Part shown: one piece after another, positions 35,542-44,824 of the stretch
Layout of the letters: the number at the start of each line of letters is the position of its first letter
Position numbering within the stretch: the first letter of the stretch is position 1
Source: JABMQB01 sp964575025
Lineage (GTDB): Bacteria; Bacteroidota; Bacteroidia; Bacteroidales; Prolixibacteraceae
Assembly: GCA_964575025.1 (NCBI GenBank)
Contig: CAZNPV010000011.1
Coordinates: forward strand, 26,599-90,598
Direction: 5' to 3'
DNA: 64,000 bases
Notes under the pieces: model-generated
What the model was told of the DNA's origin: nothing
Databases searched by the model: none
What the model saw: the letters and a program-made list of their open reading frames with translations, nothing else
Translations under genes and position numbers: made by a program

Positions 35542-36012
35542 ATGACGGATAGGGAGAAAATAGAAGCATGGGTTCAGGAAAGCCTTGAGGAGGGTTTGTT
35601 CCTTGTGGATGTGCAGGTTAGCAGGTCAAAGGTTATTACGGTAACTATTGACAGCAGGGAGGGAGTAAGCATTGATCGGTGTGCAGCTCTCAGCCGCAAA
35701 ATCGAAGAAAAACTGGACAGGGATACAGATGATTTTGAACTTGTTGTTTCCTCACCCGGGTTGGGAAAACCCTTTAAAGTGATGGAACAATATAACAAAA
35801 ATGTAGGCCGCAAGGTAGAAGTGATTACCCGCCAGGGTGAGAAAATTACAGGGATTCTGGAAGAAGTTGGCGAAAAGGATGTTAAAATTAAATCCACTGA
35901 AAAAGTAAAAATGGAAGGCAAAAAGAAAAAACAACGGATCGAAGTGGAAATCCGGGTGCCTTTTGAAAATATAAAAACAGCAAAAACAATAATTTCATTT
36001 AATGAACGGTAG
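35542..36012 (+). CDS. rimP: Ribosome maturation factor RimP
   Basis: A 156-residue protein needed for 30S subunit assembly. Typical segments: VQVSRSKVITVTIDSREGVSIDRCAALSRKIEEKLDRD, DFELVVSSPGLGKPFK (the conserved SSPGL/DRPL region) and a C-terminal SH3-like barrel. Between residues ~115 and 145 there is a lysine-rich loop (EKVKMEGKKKKQR). The frame also has a TTG three codons earlier, but ATG 35542 is the better start. Two bases separate its stop from nusA. Confidence 0.93.
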   Translation: MTDREKIEAWVQESLEEGLFLVDVQVSRSKVITVTIDSREGVSIDRCAALSRKIEEKLDRDTDDFELVVSSPGLGKPFKVMEQYNKNVGRKVEVITRQGEKITGILEEVGEKDVKIKSTEKVKMEGKKKKQRIEVEIRVPFENIKTAKTIISFNER

Positions 36013-36014
36013 CG

Positions 36015-37250
36015 ATGGAAAATGTAAATCTGATTGACACTTTTGCCGAGTTTAAAGAACTGAAAAATATTGACCGGGTCACGATGATGAGTGTCCTCGA
36101 GGAGGTCTTCCGAAGTGTCCTGACAAAGCAATATGGTACGGCAGAAAATTTCGATATCATTATTAATATCGATAAAGGTGATTTTGAGATGTGGAGAAAC
36201 CGTGAAGTGGTGGAAGATGATAACCTGGAAGATCCTGCTTTGCAGATACCCCTGTCGGAAGCTAAAAAAATTGATGAGGATTACGAAGTAGGGGAAGAGG
36301 TTACCGATGAAGTAAAACTGGTGGACTTTGGGCGCAGGGCTATACTGAATTTAAGGCAAAACCTTGCCAGCAAAATTATGGAACTGGAGAAAGACAGTAT
36401 TTTTTCAAAGTATAAAGATAAGATTGGGGAGATTGTTACCGGAGAGGTATATCAGGTATGGAAAAAGGAGATCCTGGTACTCGATGATGAAGGAAACGAG
36501 CTGATTCTGCCAAAGCAGGAACAAATACCTTCTGATTATTTCCGGAAAGGGGATACCCTGAGAGCGATTGTGTATAAGGTGGAAAACCGGAACAACAACC
36601 CGTTGATCCTCCTCTCACGCACTTCACCGGTATTCCTGGAAAGATTGTTTGAACTGGAGATCCCCGAGATCTTTGATGGTTTGATTACCATTAAAAACAT
36701 TGTCAGAATTCCGGGCGAACGGGCCAAGGTGGCGGTCGAATCATACGACGAAAGGATCGATCCGGTAGGCGCATGCGTGGGAATGAAAGGATCCCGTATA
36801 CATGGAATCGTCAGAGAACTGAGAAACGAAAATATAGATGTGATCAATTACTCAGCCAATCTGCAGTTATTTATCAAGAGATCCTTAAACCCTGCGAAAA
36901 TTACGTCCATCAAGATTTATGAAGACACGAAAAAAGCAGAGGTTTTCCTTAAACCCGAAGAGGTTTCACTCGCCATCGGAAAAGGAGGGCTGAATATAAA
37001 ACTTGCCAGCCAGCTCACAGGGTACGAAATTGATGTATACCGCGAAATGGCTGAGGATGATGAGGATGTGAACCTGGATGAATTTGTGGATGAAATTGAA
37101 GATTGGGTGATTGATGAGTTAAAAGCCATTGGCTGTGATTCTGCAAAAAATGTCCTGAAACTTACCAGAGAGGATCTGATTAAACGAACAGACCTGGAAG
37201 AAGAGACCATTGATGAAGTATTAAGAATATTAAAAGCTGAATTTGAATAA
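36015..37250 (+). CDS. nusA: Transcription termination/antitermination factor NusA
   Basis: A 411-residue NusA. Order: RNA polymerase-binding N-domain (1-~125), S1 domain (~130-200; GEIVTGEVYQVWKKEILV), and two KH domains (~225-345; GACVGMKGSRIHGIVREL and LAIGKGGLNIKLASQLTGYEI with GxxG loops). A single short C-terminal helical repeat ends the protein (AKNVLKLTREDLIKRTDLEEETIDEVLRILK). It is shorter than the 495-residue E. coli protein, which has two C-terminal acidic repeats; the short form is common outside proteobacteria. Second gene of the rimP-nusA-infB unit. Confidence 0.95.
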   Translation: MENVNLIDTFAEFKELKNIDRVTMMSVLEEVFRSVLTKQYGTAENFDIIINIDKGDFEMWRNREVVEDDNLEDPALQIPLSEAKKIDEDYEVGEEVTDEVKLVDFGRRAILNLRQNLASKIMELEKDSIFSKYKDKIGEIVTGEVYQVWKKEILVLDDEGNELILPKQEQIPSDYFRKGDTLRAIVYKVENRNNNPLILLSRTSPVFLERLFELEIPEIFDGLITIKNIVRIPGERAKVAVESYDERIDPVGACVGMKGSRIHGIVRELRNENIDVINYSANLQLFIKRSLNPAKITSIKIYEDTKKAEVFLKPEEVSLAIGKGGLNIKLASQLTGYEIDVYREMAEDDEDVNLDEFVDEIEDWVIDELKAIGCDSAKNVLKLTREDLIKRTDLEEETIDEVLRILKAEFE

Positions 37251-37279
37251 TTTATTCATACAAAAAATACTTTATAAAG

Positions 37280-37310
37280 TTGTGGAATTGATTTTTTGCT
37301 TTTAAACTTG
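37280..37310 (+). promoter_or_regulatory. Possible internal promoter before infB
   Basis: TTG (37280-37282), 20-base spacer, TAAACTTG (37303-37310), which differs from TAnnTTTG at one position. It lies in the 111-base gap between nusA and infB, the widest gap of the operon. Confidence 0.35.
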
Positions 37311-37361
37311 CAGATTCAAAACCCGACAGGTTGTTAATTTTAGGAAGGGATACATTAATTT

Positions 37362-40256
37362 ATGGCATTAGGTACAACAAAAAGGTTAAGTAAATTAGCA
37401 AGGGAATTTAATGTGGGGATTCATACCATTGTGGAGTTTCTGCATAAGAATGGGTATGATATCGATTCAAATCCGAACTCAAAAGTTCCGGAAGAGATGA
37501 TTCATTTGCTTGAAAATGAATACAGTACCGATTTTAGCCTGAAAAAAGAATCAGAGAGGATTCAACTGAAAAACCTGCGGCCTAAAAAAGAGGTGATCTC
37601 CATTGATGATGACCAGGAGGAGGAGGAACCGGAGGAAATGGATGAGACGGAGGAAGTGGTTATGATTAAGGATAAAACTTCTGAGAAACCTCAATCCCCG
37701 CAGAAAGAAAAACCAAAACCCGAAAAGACAGAGAAAAAAACAGAAGAGGAAGAAGAGACCGTACAGAGAATTAAGATTATTGGTAAAATAGACCTGGACG
37801 AAAAGAAGAAAGCAGAACCTGCCAAAAAAGAAGAACCGGAAGCAGAGAAAAAACCTGAAATCTCAGAAAAAGAAGAAAAACAAAAAATTGAAGAACCGGA
37901 AAAATCGGAAAAGGAATCCGGGGAAAAAACAGAAGAACCCGTAAAAGAGGCGGAACCTGAAGAAAAAACAAAAGCAGGTTCTGAAGAGGAAACTAAACAC
38001 ATAGCAACCGATTTTCCCAAGGTGGATGACGTGAAGGTCATAGGGAAAATAGACCTTTCATCGTTAAATCAGAAAACCCGGCCGGCAAAGAAAACAAAAG
38101 AAGAAAAAGAAAAAGACCGGCTCGAAAAGAAAAAGAAAAGAGAAAAATCTGCGGTTGGTAAAGGCAAAAAAGAAACCGAGCAGGCAGGAACCAAAGAAAC
38201 GAAAAAAGGGGAAGGAGCAGACCAGGGACAACGCAAAAAAAGAAGACGCAGGATACAAAAAGACAATTCCCGGGTTGATCTTTCCGGGAAACCACAGGGC
38301 GACCGAAGGAAAGAAGCAAGGAAATCCGTTAAAAAAAGGCCCCTTAAGAAAGAAATCAGTGAGGAAGATGTACAAAAGCAGATCAAAGATACACTGGCCC
38401 GATTAACCAGCAAAGGGAAATCAAAGGGTTCAAAATACAGGCGGGAGAAAAGGGCTGCAGTCAGTGAACGAGCCATAGCGGAAGCGGAACAGCAGAGCAA
38501 GGACAAGAATGTGATTAAAGTGACCGAGTTTGTATCGGCAGCAGAATTTGCAACCATGATGAATGTTCCCGTCACAGAGGTTATCTCTACCTGTATGAGC
38601 CTGGGGTTGTTTGTATCCATAAATCAGCGTCTGGATGCCGAAACCATGGCCATTGTGGGTGAGGAATTCGGCTATAAGGTTGAATTTGTCAGTGTGGATA
38701 TTCAGGAAGCCATTGAAGAAGATGATGACGGAGAGGAGGATTTACAGCCTCGTTCGCCTATTGTAACCGTTATGGGGCATGTGGATCATGGAAAGACATC
38801 CTTGCTGGATTATGTACGGGAAACCAATGTCATTGCCGGTGAGGCCGGAGGGATAACCCAGCATATAGGGGCTTACCATGTAAACCTCTCTGACGGGCGT
38901 AAGATTACTTTCCTGGATACTCCGGGGCATGAGGCTTTTACGGCTATGCGAGCCAGGGGGGCCCAGGTAACGGATATTGCCATTATTATTGTAGCCGCCG
39001 ATGACGATATTATGCCCCAGACTGTGGAGGCTATCAATCATGCTCAGGCTGCAGGGGTTCCTATTGTTTTTGCGATAAACAAAATTGATAAGCCGGGAGC
39101 CAATCCGGAAAAAATAAAAGAAGGCCTGGCGAAAATGAATTTCCTGGTGGAAGAGTGGGGAGGAAAATATCAGTCACAGGATATATCCGCCAAAAACGGA
39201 GACCATGTTGAAGAGCTGCTGGAAAAAGTATTGCTGGAAGCAGAAATGCTGGAATTGAAAGCAAATCCCAAAAAACGGGCAACAGGAACCGTAATCGAAT
39301 CCACACTGGATCGCGGACGTGGATACACCGCTACCTTACTGGTTGAAAATGGCACACTCAGACAGGGCGACATCATCATTGCGGGTCCGCATTACGGCCA
39401 TATAAAAGCCATGTTCAACGAACGGAACCAGCGTATTGATGAGGTTGGGCCGGCTGAGCCGGTGATCATCCTCGGACTGGACGGAGCTCCTCAGGCAGGC
39501 GATAAATTTAACGTCATGGAAACCGAGCGGGAAGCACGGAGTATTGCCAACAAACGGGAACAACTGGCGCGTGAACAGGGATTGCGTACACAGAAACATA
39601 TTACCCTGGATGAAATAGGACGCCGCATAGCCATCGGCAACTTCCAGGAATTGAACCTCATCGTGAAAGGCGATGTGGATGGTTCCATCGAAGCATTGTC
39701 TGATTCATTGATTAAGCTTTCAACCGAAGAGATACAAGTCAATGTGATCCATAAATCGGTGGGGGCAATCTCCGAATCCGATATCATGCTGGCTACAGCT
39801 TCCGAAGCCATTGTGATCGGGTTCCAGGTACGTCCTACTTTAAATGCCCGGAAACTTGCCGAAAGGGAACAGATCGACGTACGGTTGTATTCCATTATCT
39901 ACGATGCGATAAACGAGATCAGGGCTGCGATGGAAGGGATGCTTTCTCCTGAAATAAAAGAAGAGATTACCGGTACCGCCGAAGTACTCGAGGTATTTAA
40001 AATTACCAAAGTGGGTACCGTAGCAGGTTGTGTGGTTCGCGACGGGAAAATAATCCGTTCGTCTAAAGTCAGGGTGATCCGCGACGGAATTGTAATCTAT
40101 ACCGGAGAACTGGGATCCCTGAAACGTTTCAAAGAAGATATGAAAGAGGTCAAAAACGGGTACGAATGCGGACTGAATATTGAAAACTTCAACGATTTAA
40201 AAGTAGGCGATAACATCGAATCCTTCAAACAGGTGGAAGTGGCAAAAACGCTGTAA
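37362..40256 (+). CDS. infB: Translation initiation factor IF-2
   Basis: A 964-residue IF-2 that places fMet-tRNA on the 30S subunit. The N-terminus has the winged IF2N fold (RLSKLAREFNVGIHTIVEFLHKNGYDI). Residues ~75-330 are a low-complexity Lys/Glu linker with two copies of the motif VKVIGKIDL or IKIIGKIDL. A second N-domain precedes the GTPase, whose G1 is GHVDHGKT at 472-479, then DTPGHEAF (G3) and NKIDKP (G4). Domains II-IV follow, ending in a barrel that binds fMet-tRNA (EITGTAEVLEVFKITKVGTVAGCVV). Large IF-2 with a long linker is usual in this phylum. The sequence is complete. Confidence 0.96.
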   Translation: MALGTTKRLSKLAREFNVGIHTIVEFLHKNGYDIDSNPNSKVPEEMIHLLENEYSTDFSLKKESERIQLKNLRPKKEVISIDDDQEEEEPEEMDETEEVVMIKDKTSEKPQSPQKEKPKPEKTEKKTEEEEETVQRIKIIGKIDLDEKKKAEPAKKEEPEAEKKPEISEKEEKQKIEEPEKSEKESGEKTEEPVKEAEPEEKTKAGSEEETKHIATDFPKVDDVKVIGKIDLSSLNQKTRPAKKTKEEKEKDRLEKKKKREKSAVGKGKKETEQAGTKETKKGEGADQGQRKKRRRRIQKDNSRVDLSGKPQGDRRKEARKSVKKRPLKKEISEEDVQKQIKDTLARLTSKGKSKGSKYRREKRAAVSERAIAEAEQQSKDKNVIKVTEFVSAAEFATMMNVPVTEVISTCMSLGLFVSINQRLDAETMAIVGEEFGYKVEFVSVDIQEAIEEDDDGEEDLQPRSPIVTVMGHVDHGKTSLLDYVRETNVIAGEAGGITQHIGAYHVNLSDGRKITFLDTPGHEAFTAMRARGAQVTDIAIIIVAADDDIMPQTVEAINHAQAAGVPIVFAINKIDKPGANPEKIKEGLAKMNFLVEEWGGKYQSQDISAKNGDHVEELLEKVLLEAEMLELKANPKKRATGTVIESTLDRGRGYTATLLVENGTLRQGDIIIAGPHYGHIKAMFNERNQRIDEVGPAEPVIILGLDGAPQAGDKFNVMETEREARSIANKREQLAREQGLRTQKHITLDEIGRRIAIGNFQELNLIVKGDVDGSIEALSDSLIKLSTEEIQVNVIHKSVGAISESDIMLATASEAIVIGFQVRPTLNARKLAEREQIDVRLYSIIYDAINEIRAAMEGMLSPEIKEEITGTAEVLEVFKITKVGTVAGCVVRDGKIIRSSKVRVIRDGIVIYTGELGSLKRFKEDMKEVKNGYECGLNIENFNDLKVGDNIESFKQVEVAKTL

Positions 40257-40311
40257 AATACACCTGACAGATCGTCTCCTCTGTTTGAATCCTGCAGAAT
40301 GAAAAATTCGT

Positions 40312-40341
40312 CCCGGGAGAATAATGGGTGCATTCCCCGGG
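40312..40341. terminator. Weak hairpin between convergent infB and TonB-receptor genes
   Basis: CCCGGG at 40312-40317 and again at 40336-40341 can pair over an 18-base loop. On the minus strand it is followed by ACGAATTTTT, so it could end the receptor transcript; on the plus strand no T-run follows. Confidence 0.35.
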
Positions 40342-42711
40342 TTAGAAAGTAAGCCTTAAAAGGGCTGTAGGTAAAAATCCCTGCTGATAGGTATAGGATG
40401 TTTTTCCTGTTTTGGGATCAAAGGATTCGGAAAAAATATTGTCCCGGTCGGTAAGGTTGGCAATATCAATGGCAAACTCCAGCGTAGCCTTTCTCAGATT
40501 GTGTTTTAAGGTCATTTTGTAATCGATTTTCAAATAATCCTTCTGCCTTTCGGAATACGCTTTTTTTGTATCATAGATGACAACACCTGCGGCCATGGAG
40601 GCTTCCCTGTCGACATAAAGAGACCGGATCCCGCCACTCCAGACCAACCGGACATTGAAATCAAGGGAGGTTCGTTGTCTGAATGGATATTCAAAACCGA
40701 GCAATGCATTCGCAGCATAATTTGAGGAAAAAACAGTATTCCTCCAGATTCTGTCGCTGGGCCTGTAGAGGGATTTAAATAACGACGCAGTGGTCAGAAA
40801 ATACCAGTTTTTATCCAGGTATTTTTCCAGGGTCAGCTCGAGGCCATGATTTCTTCCCAGCCCTTCGTTCACCAGGCTATCTTTATCCTGTGTGCCATTG
40901 TAATAGGTTGATCCCAGATTCAGAACCGAAAAATCAGAAGGGGTTGATTCAACCGGGATATTCCATAAGTCCTGATAGTAAGCTTCTATTTTTAAATGCC
41001 AGTTATCGGTCAGTTTGTTTTCGTAACCCAAAATAAAATGGTGTGCTTTGGTAAAATCAAGGTCTTCACAAGTCCGCCAGTATGCACTTCTTTCCTTGTT
41101 TGTGGTTTCCACAAAATAGACCGGCAGGGTCTGCGTTTGTGCATGCATCCCGTATCCGAGTTTTATAGATTGGGAAGGGGTAAAATTCCAACTGAAGCCA
41201 AAACGCGGTTCCAGGGTATAGGTGTTGTTTAAGAACAGGTATTGTGAATGCAGGCCGAAATAGAGGTCGGTTTGGTTGCTAAACCGGTGTTTCCACTCTG
41301 CAAAAGCCTGTAAGAGGGTAAGGTGTTCATTGTCCAGATGGATCAGGTTCAGGTATTTGCCCTGGTACATTGCACTGTCCGTCTGTTTGATCCATTTATT
41401 TTTAAAAATCACCCCGGCCGATAAGGTGTTCCCGGGATTCACCCTGAGGGTATAATGGGTGGAACCAGCAGTTTGTTGTTCCAGAAAGTTGGAAGAATAA
41501 TAGAGTTTTTTTGTGTCATCCGGATAGATGGAATCGAGTTTTATATGGGTATCCTGACCGGAAAAGGAGAAGGCCGTACGAAGATTTGCTTTTCCTCCCA
41601 GGATTAATTTATGGGTAAAACCCACAACTCCCAGGGATGTATGATTGGTTAAGTCGGTGTTTGCAATTGGATTGAACTGGTCGGTGCTTTTTTCAGCTTC
41701 AGCAAAGACTTTGTCGATTCCTCCCAGGCCGAACAGCGCAAAGATTCCTGCTTTTTTTGTTGGCATGTAGAATTTAAAATTTACGTCGGAGTAGGTTGGC
41801 ACTGCACCGCCGGCGATATTGAATCCCAGGTCCTGCAAGAGATCCAGAAAAGAATACCTCAGGTTTATCATATAGGATCCATTGTAATTTTTCGCAAACG
41901 GGCCTTCCACACCTGCCTCATACCCGTTTAATCCTGCCTGAAGGATAAACTCATTTTTTTTGTTGTTCCCGTTTCGCATGCTGAGGTCAAAGACTCCGGC
42001 CATGGCGTTTCCATATTGTGCGGGGAAAGCCCCGGTAAAAAAGTCAGACCGGGTAAGCAGGTTGCTGTTAAGCATGCTGATAGGTCCTCCTGATGTACCC
42101 TGGACCGCAAAATGATTCGGATTGGGAATATCAATGCCCTCAAGTCTCCATAGCAATCCGTTGGGTGAATTTCCCCGGATGATAATGTCGTTGCGGGTGT
42201 CATTGCTTGATGTTAAAACACCGGCAAAATTGGTGGCCATCCGGGCCGGATCAGACCAGCTTCCGGCATAATGTTCGCTTTCTTCCATTGAAAAAGACCG
42301 GGCACTGAGGGTTGCCATCTTATTGAGCACTTCTCCCTTTCTGTAAGCCCTCACGGTAACTTCGTCCAATTCCGTAACCTCTTCGGTCATTTCAATTTCC
42401 AGAAGCAGTTCCTTGCCTGTGCTTACTTCCACGTTTTTTAAAACAATCGGCTCATATCCGATGCAGGTAAGCAAAAACGTATTCCTGCCTGTAGGAATGT
42501 TCCGCAAAACAAATTCACCTTCCTGGTTGGTGGAAGTTCCTGTTTGGGATGATGCTTCATGGAGAATGACATTCACCCCGGGGATCGGAGAAGTAGTCAC
42601 CTTATCGGTCACCCTGCCCCTGACGGTTTGGGTAAACTGGGCAGAACAAGGTAAGGAGAAAAGAGAAAACAGAGCGAAAAACAGTGTATAAGCAATTCCC
42701 TTATAAAGCAT
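40342..42711 (-). CDS. TonB-dependent outer-membrane receptor
   Basis: A 789-residue receptor. Signal peptide 1-24 (ending PCSAQ). Residues ~30-115 are a carboxypeptidase-regulatory-like domain (VRGRVTDKVTTSPIPGVNVILHEA...GEFVLRNIPTGR). The plug follows (~118-235; DEVTVRAYRK, DIIIRGNSPNGLLWRLEGIDIPNP, SDFFTGAFPAQYGNAMAGVFDL), then a 22-strand-type barrel to a C-terminal Phe (ALLRLTF), the usual membrane-insertion signal. No SusD gene is beside it, and the barrel is shorter than that of SusC (~1000), so it is not a classic SusC; the ligand (siderophore, peptide or glycan) is unknown. A TATCTTTG -7 element lies upstream of the start. Confidence 0.88.
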   Translation of the reverse strand: MLYKGIAYTLFFALFSLFSLPCSAQFTQTVRGRVTDKVTTSPIPGVNVILHEASSQTGTSTNQEGEFVLRNIPTGRNTFLLTCIGYEPIVLKNVEVSTGKELLLEIEMTEEVTELDEVTVRAYRKGEVLNKMATLSARSFSMEESEHYAGSWSDPARMATNFAGVLTSSNDTRNDIIIRGNSPNGLLWRLEGIDIPNPNHFAVQGTSGGPISMLNSNLLTRSDFFTGAFPAQYGNAMAGVFDLSMRNGNNKKNEFILQAGLNGYEAGVEGPFAKNYNGSYMINLRYSFLDLLQDLGFNIAGGAVPTYSDVNFKFYMPTKKAGIFALFGLGGIDKVFAEAEKSTDQFNPIANTDLTNHTSLGVVGFTHKLILGGKANLRTAFSFSGQDTHIKLDSIYPDDTKKLYYSSNFLEQQTAGSTHYTLRVNPGNTLSAGVIFKNKWIKQTDSAMYQGKYLNLIHLDNEHLTLLQAFAEWKHRFSNQTDLYFGLHSQYLFLNNTYTLEPRFGFSWNFTPSQSIKLGYGMHAQTQTLPVYFVETTNKERSAYWRTCEDLDFTKAHHFILGYENKLTDNWHLKIEAYYQDLWNIPVESTPSDFSVLNLGSTYYNGTQDKDSLVNEGLGRNHGLELTLEKYLDKNWYFLTTASLFKSLYRPSDRIWRNTVFSSNYAANALLGFEYPFRQRTSLDFNVRLVWSGGIRSLYVDREASMAAGVVIYDTKKAYSERQKDYLKIDYKMTLKHNLRKATLEFAIDIANLTDRDNIFSESFDPKTGKTSYTYQQGFLPTALLRLTF

Positions 42712-42749
42712 TGTTTCATTTTTTACCGGAGATCAACCGGATAATTTTT

Positions 42750-42757
42750 CAAAGATA
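42750..42757 (-). promoter_or_regulatory. -7 promoter element of the TonB receptor gene
   Basis: The minus strand reads TATCTTTG (exact TAnnTTTG), 39 bases before ATG 42711. Confidence 0.45.
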
Positions 42758-42792
42758 GTAAAAGGAATATGATTCAGATTTTGTAAAATGTT

Positions 42793-42800
42793 TATTTTTG
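42793..42800 (+). promoter_or_regulatory. -7 promoter element of the hydrolase-PCMD pair
   Basis: TATTTTTG, an exact TAnnTTTG, 43 bases before ATG 42843. No -33 TTG at the right distance. It forms a divergent pair with the receptor promoter. Confidence 0.45.
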
Positions 42801-42842
42801 GGAGGCAAAAAAAAAGAGGACTTATGAATCATTCATTCAAAC

Positions 42843-43664
42843 ATGGATCAGGAAATTAAAATTAAGGACGGATCAGGAGATCGTTTGCTGAAATATCGGA
42901 CCTTCATCAATCATCTTGATAAGGAGTGGGTTATTTTTATCCATGGCATTGGAGGTGATTCAGGAACTTTTTCTGCACAGGTACGCCCTTTTAAAGAACA
43001 TTTCAACTTATTGTTTCCTGATTTAAGGGGACATGGGTTATCCATAAATATGGATCATCCGGAAATGGGGAGCTATTCCCTTCAGTTAATTGCGGAAGAT
43101 ATGTTCCGGTTGATTGATTTTCTGGGAATCCGGAAATCCCATTTTGTTGGCGGGTCATTTGGTGCCATCCTGATCAGGGAGATGCAGGAAATGCAACCCG
43201 ACCGGTTCCTGTCTGTGGTTATGTCAGGTGCGGTACTCCGCTTAAAACCATCCATTTATGCAATTTTCAGATTTGGGAGGCTCCTGACTCCTTTTGTAAA
43301 CAATTATTTTCTCTATAAGCTATTGGCCTATTATATAATGCCCCGGAGAAACCATACACAGTCGAGGAAAGAGTTTATCATCCGGTCCATGAAAATAGAT
43401 CTGACTGAATACAAAGCATGGATGAGGATCCTTGAGGAGGTGAAACACAAACTTGACATCCTGTATAAAAAATCCATGCAATCGTCAACTTTACTGATCA
43501 TGGGAAGCCAGGATCATGCATTCCTCAACGACAGCAAGCGTTTTTGTGAAAACCATCCGGAAACCCGGTTGCGTGTTATACCCGGCTGCGGGCATCTCAG
43601 CAACATTGAAAAATATAAGGATTTTAACAAGGCCGCATTAAAGTTTTTGTTGAATGAGCAGTAA
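42843..43664 (+). CDS. Alpha/beta hydrolase
   Basis: A 273-residue alpha/beta-hydrolase fold protein. The oxyanion segment is FIHGIGGDSGTF, the nucleophile elbow is V-G-G-S105-F-G, the acid is probably the Asp of GSQDHAF and the histidine that of CGHLSNIE, so the catalytic triad is complete. No signal peptide is seen, so it is probably cytoplasmic. It resembles 2-hydroxy-6-oxo-dienoate hydrolases, lysophospholipases and many other esterases; the substrate cannot be named. Its end overlaps the start of the next gene by 11 bases, so the two are made together. Confidence 0.82.
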   Translation: MDQEIKIKDGSGDRLLKYRTFINHLDKEWVIFIHGIGGDSGTFSAQVRPFKEHFNLLFPDLRGHGLSINMDHPEMGSYSLQLIAEDMFRLIDFLGIRKSHFVGGSFGAILIREMQEMQPDRFLSVVMSGAVLRLKPSIYAIFRFGRLLTPFVNNYFLYKLLAYYIMPRRNHTQSRKEFIIRSMKIDLTEYKAWMRILEEVKHKLDILYKKSMQSSTLLIMGSQDHAFLNDSKRFCENHPETRLRVIPGCGHLSNIEKYKDFNKAALKFLLNEQ

Positions 43665-44625
43665 GGTGAGCATATCCATCGCCTTCGTGATAGCCCTTTT
43701 ATGGGGAGAGAAGGACTTACCGGGGCAGAACCTTGTGGATTCTTCCGGGCAGCTGATGTTTTCATCTTTCGATTCATGGTATTTCCGCATCCTTACCGAA
43801 TCAGCAATTATAGGCGGTGAAACAAAATATTTGTATGAGATCGGGGCCATCGATCCGTTATTTGAGCAGGAAGGGTTGCATCGAAAAGATTCCAATTCTC
43901 CCTGGGAGAGTTCCAATTTTGTAGCTAAAACAGGATTTGATAAGGCAGTCAATTGTGTTTTTCCGGATACAACAGAGAATGGATATTGTTGTCGTTTGGA
44001 AACAAAATTATTTGGATTGCGTTCTTTTGGACTGAAACTAAATGTGTTGGTTACAGGATGCCTTTTTGTGGGAAGAATGATCGAGCCGGTACGAAATATT
44101 CGTGAACCGTTGAAAAATATGAACCATGGCATTCTCTTTACTGGAAAGCCCAAAGCCATCCGGTTTGACTTCCGGTATGATCCCGGGGAAAACAGGATAC
44201 GATCGATCTATACTTCCTCACCTGTGGAGGGATCAGATCAGGCTGAATGTTGCCTGATTCTTCAAAGAAGATGGGAAGATGAAGAGGGCCAAGTTATGGC
44301 TGCCCGGATCGGGGGAACGCGTAATTTTTTCTCCGGAACCGGAAAGAAATGGGTGCGTGATACCACCTTAACCATCCACTATGGCAATATCACAAAGGAG
44401 CCGTTTTACGATCCCGAAACAATGGCGTTAATTCCCGACGTAAGTGAAATGTACGTAAAAAATTCACGGGATCAACTGGTCCCGCTGACTGAAACTTCCT
44501 GGGGAAGCAGGGAAGACACTCCCACGCACCTGGTTTTGTATTTTACCTCAAGCTACCAGGGCAGTGATTTTACCGGATCGCCCGAATCGGTACTATGGAT
44601 CGATAATGTTCATTTGATATACTGA
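43654..44625 (+). CDS. PCMD-like (putative carbohydrate metabolism domain) exported protein
   Basis: A 323-residue protein. A weak signal peptide (SKVSISIAFVIALLWG) is followed by a beta-rich body. The segments FSSFDSWYFR, SPWESSNFVAKTGF, NGYCCRLETKL, LVTGCLFVGRMI, GILFTGKPKAIRFDFRY and VLYFTSSYQGSDFTGSPESVLWIDNVHL follow, in order, the pattern of the Bacteroidota PCMD domain (BT0923-like), a carbohydrate-binding-like jelly roll. It lacks the additional N-terminal Ig-like domain frequent in that family. Overlap with the hydrolase gene suggests they act in one process, but neither role is known. Family call by pattern only; no alignment could be run. Confidence 0.6.
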   Translation: MSSKVSISIAFVIALLWGEKDLPGQNLVDSSGQLMFSSFDSWYFRILTESAIIGGETKYLYEIGAIDPLFEQEGLHRKDSNSPWESSNFVAKTGFDKAVNCVFPDTTENGYCCRLETKLFGLRSFGLKLNVLVTGCLFVGRMIEPVRNIREPLKNMNHGILFTGKPKAIRFDFRYDPGENRIRSIYTSSPVEGSDQAECCLILQRRWEDEEGQVMAARIGGTRNFFSGTGKKWVRDTTLTIHYGNITKEPFYDPETMALIPDVSEMYVKNSRDQLVPLTETSWGSREDTPTHLVLYFTSSYQGSDFTGSPESVLWIDNVHLIY

Positions 44626-44824
44626 CCCGGTATAAGCAACGGCATGCTGCCCTTTTTTGGGGAGTACGATCATTTTCGTATCTTTTATACGTGTTTACAA
44701 CCGAATGTCTATCTTTATGATGCAGAAGAAACGGGATGGCAATTCCCGAAAGTATCCGTAACAATATCATGAGAAGCAAAATACTTGCTACGTGATGCTT
44801 GCCGCCAGATTAAATGCTACAGTT

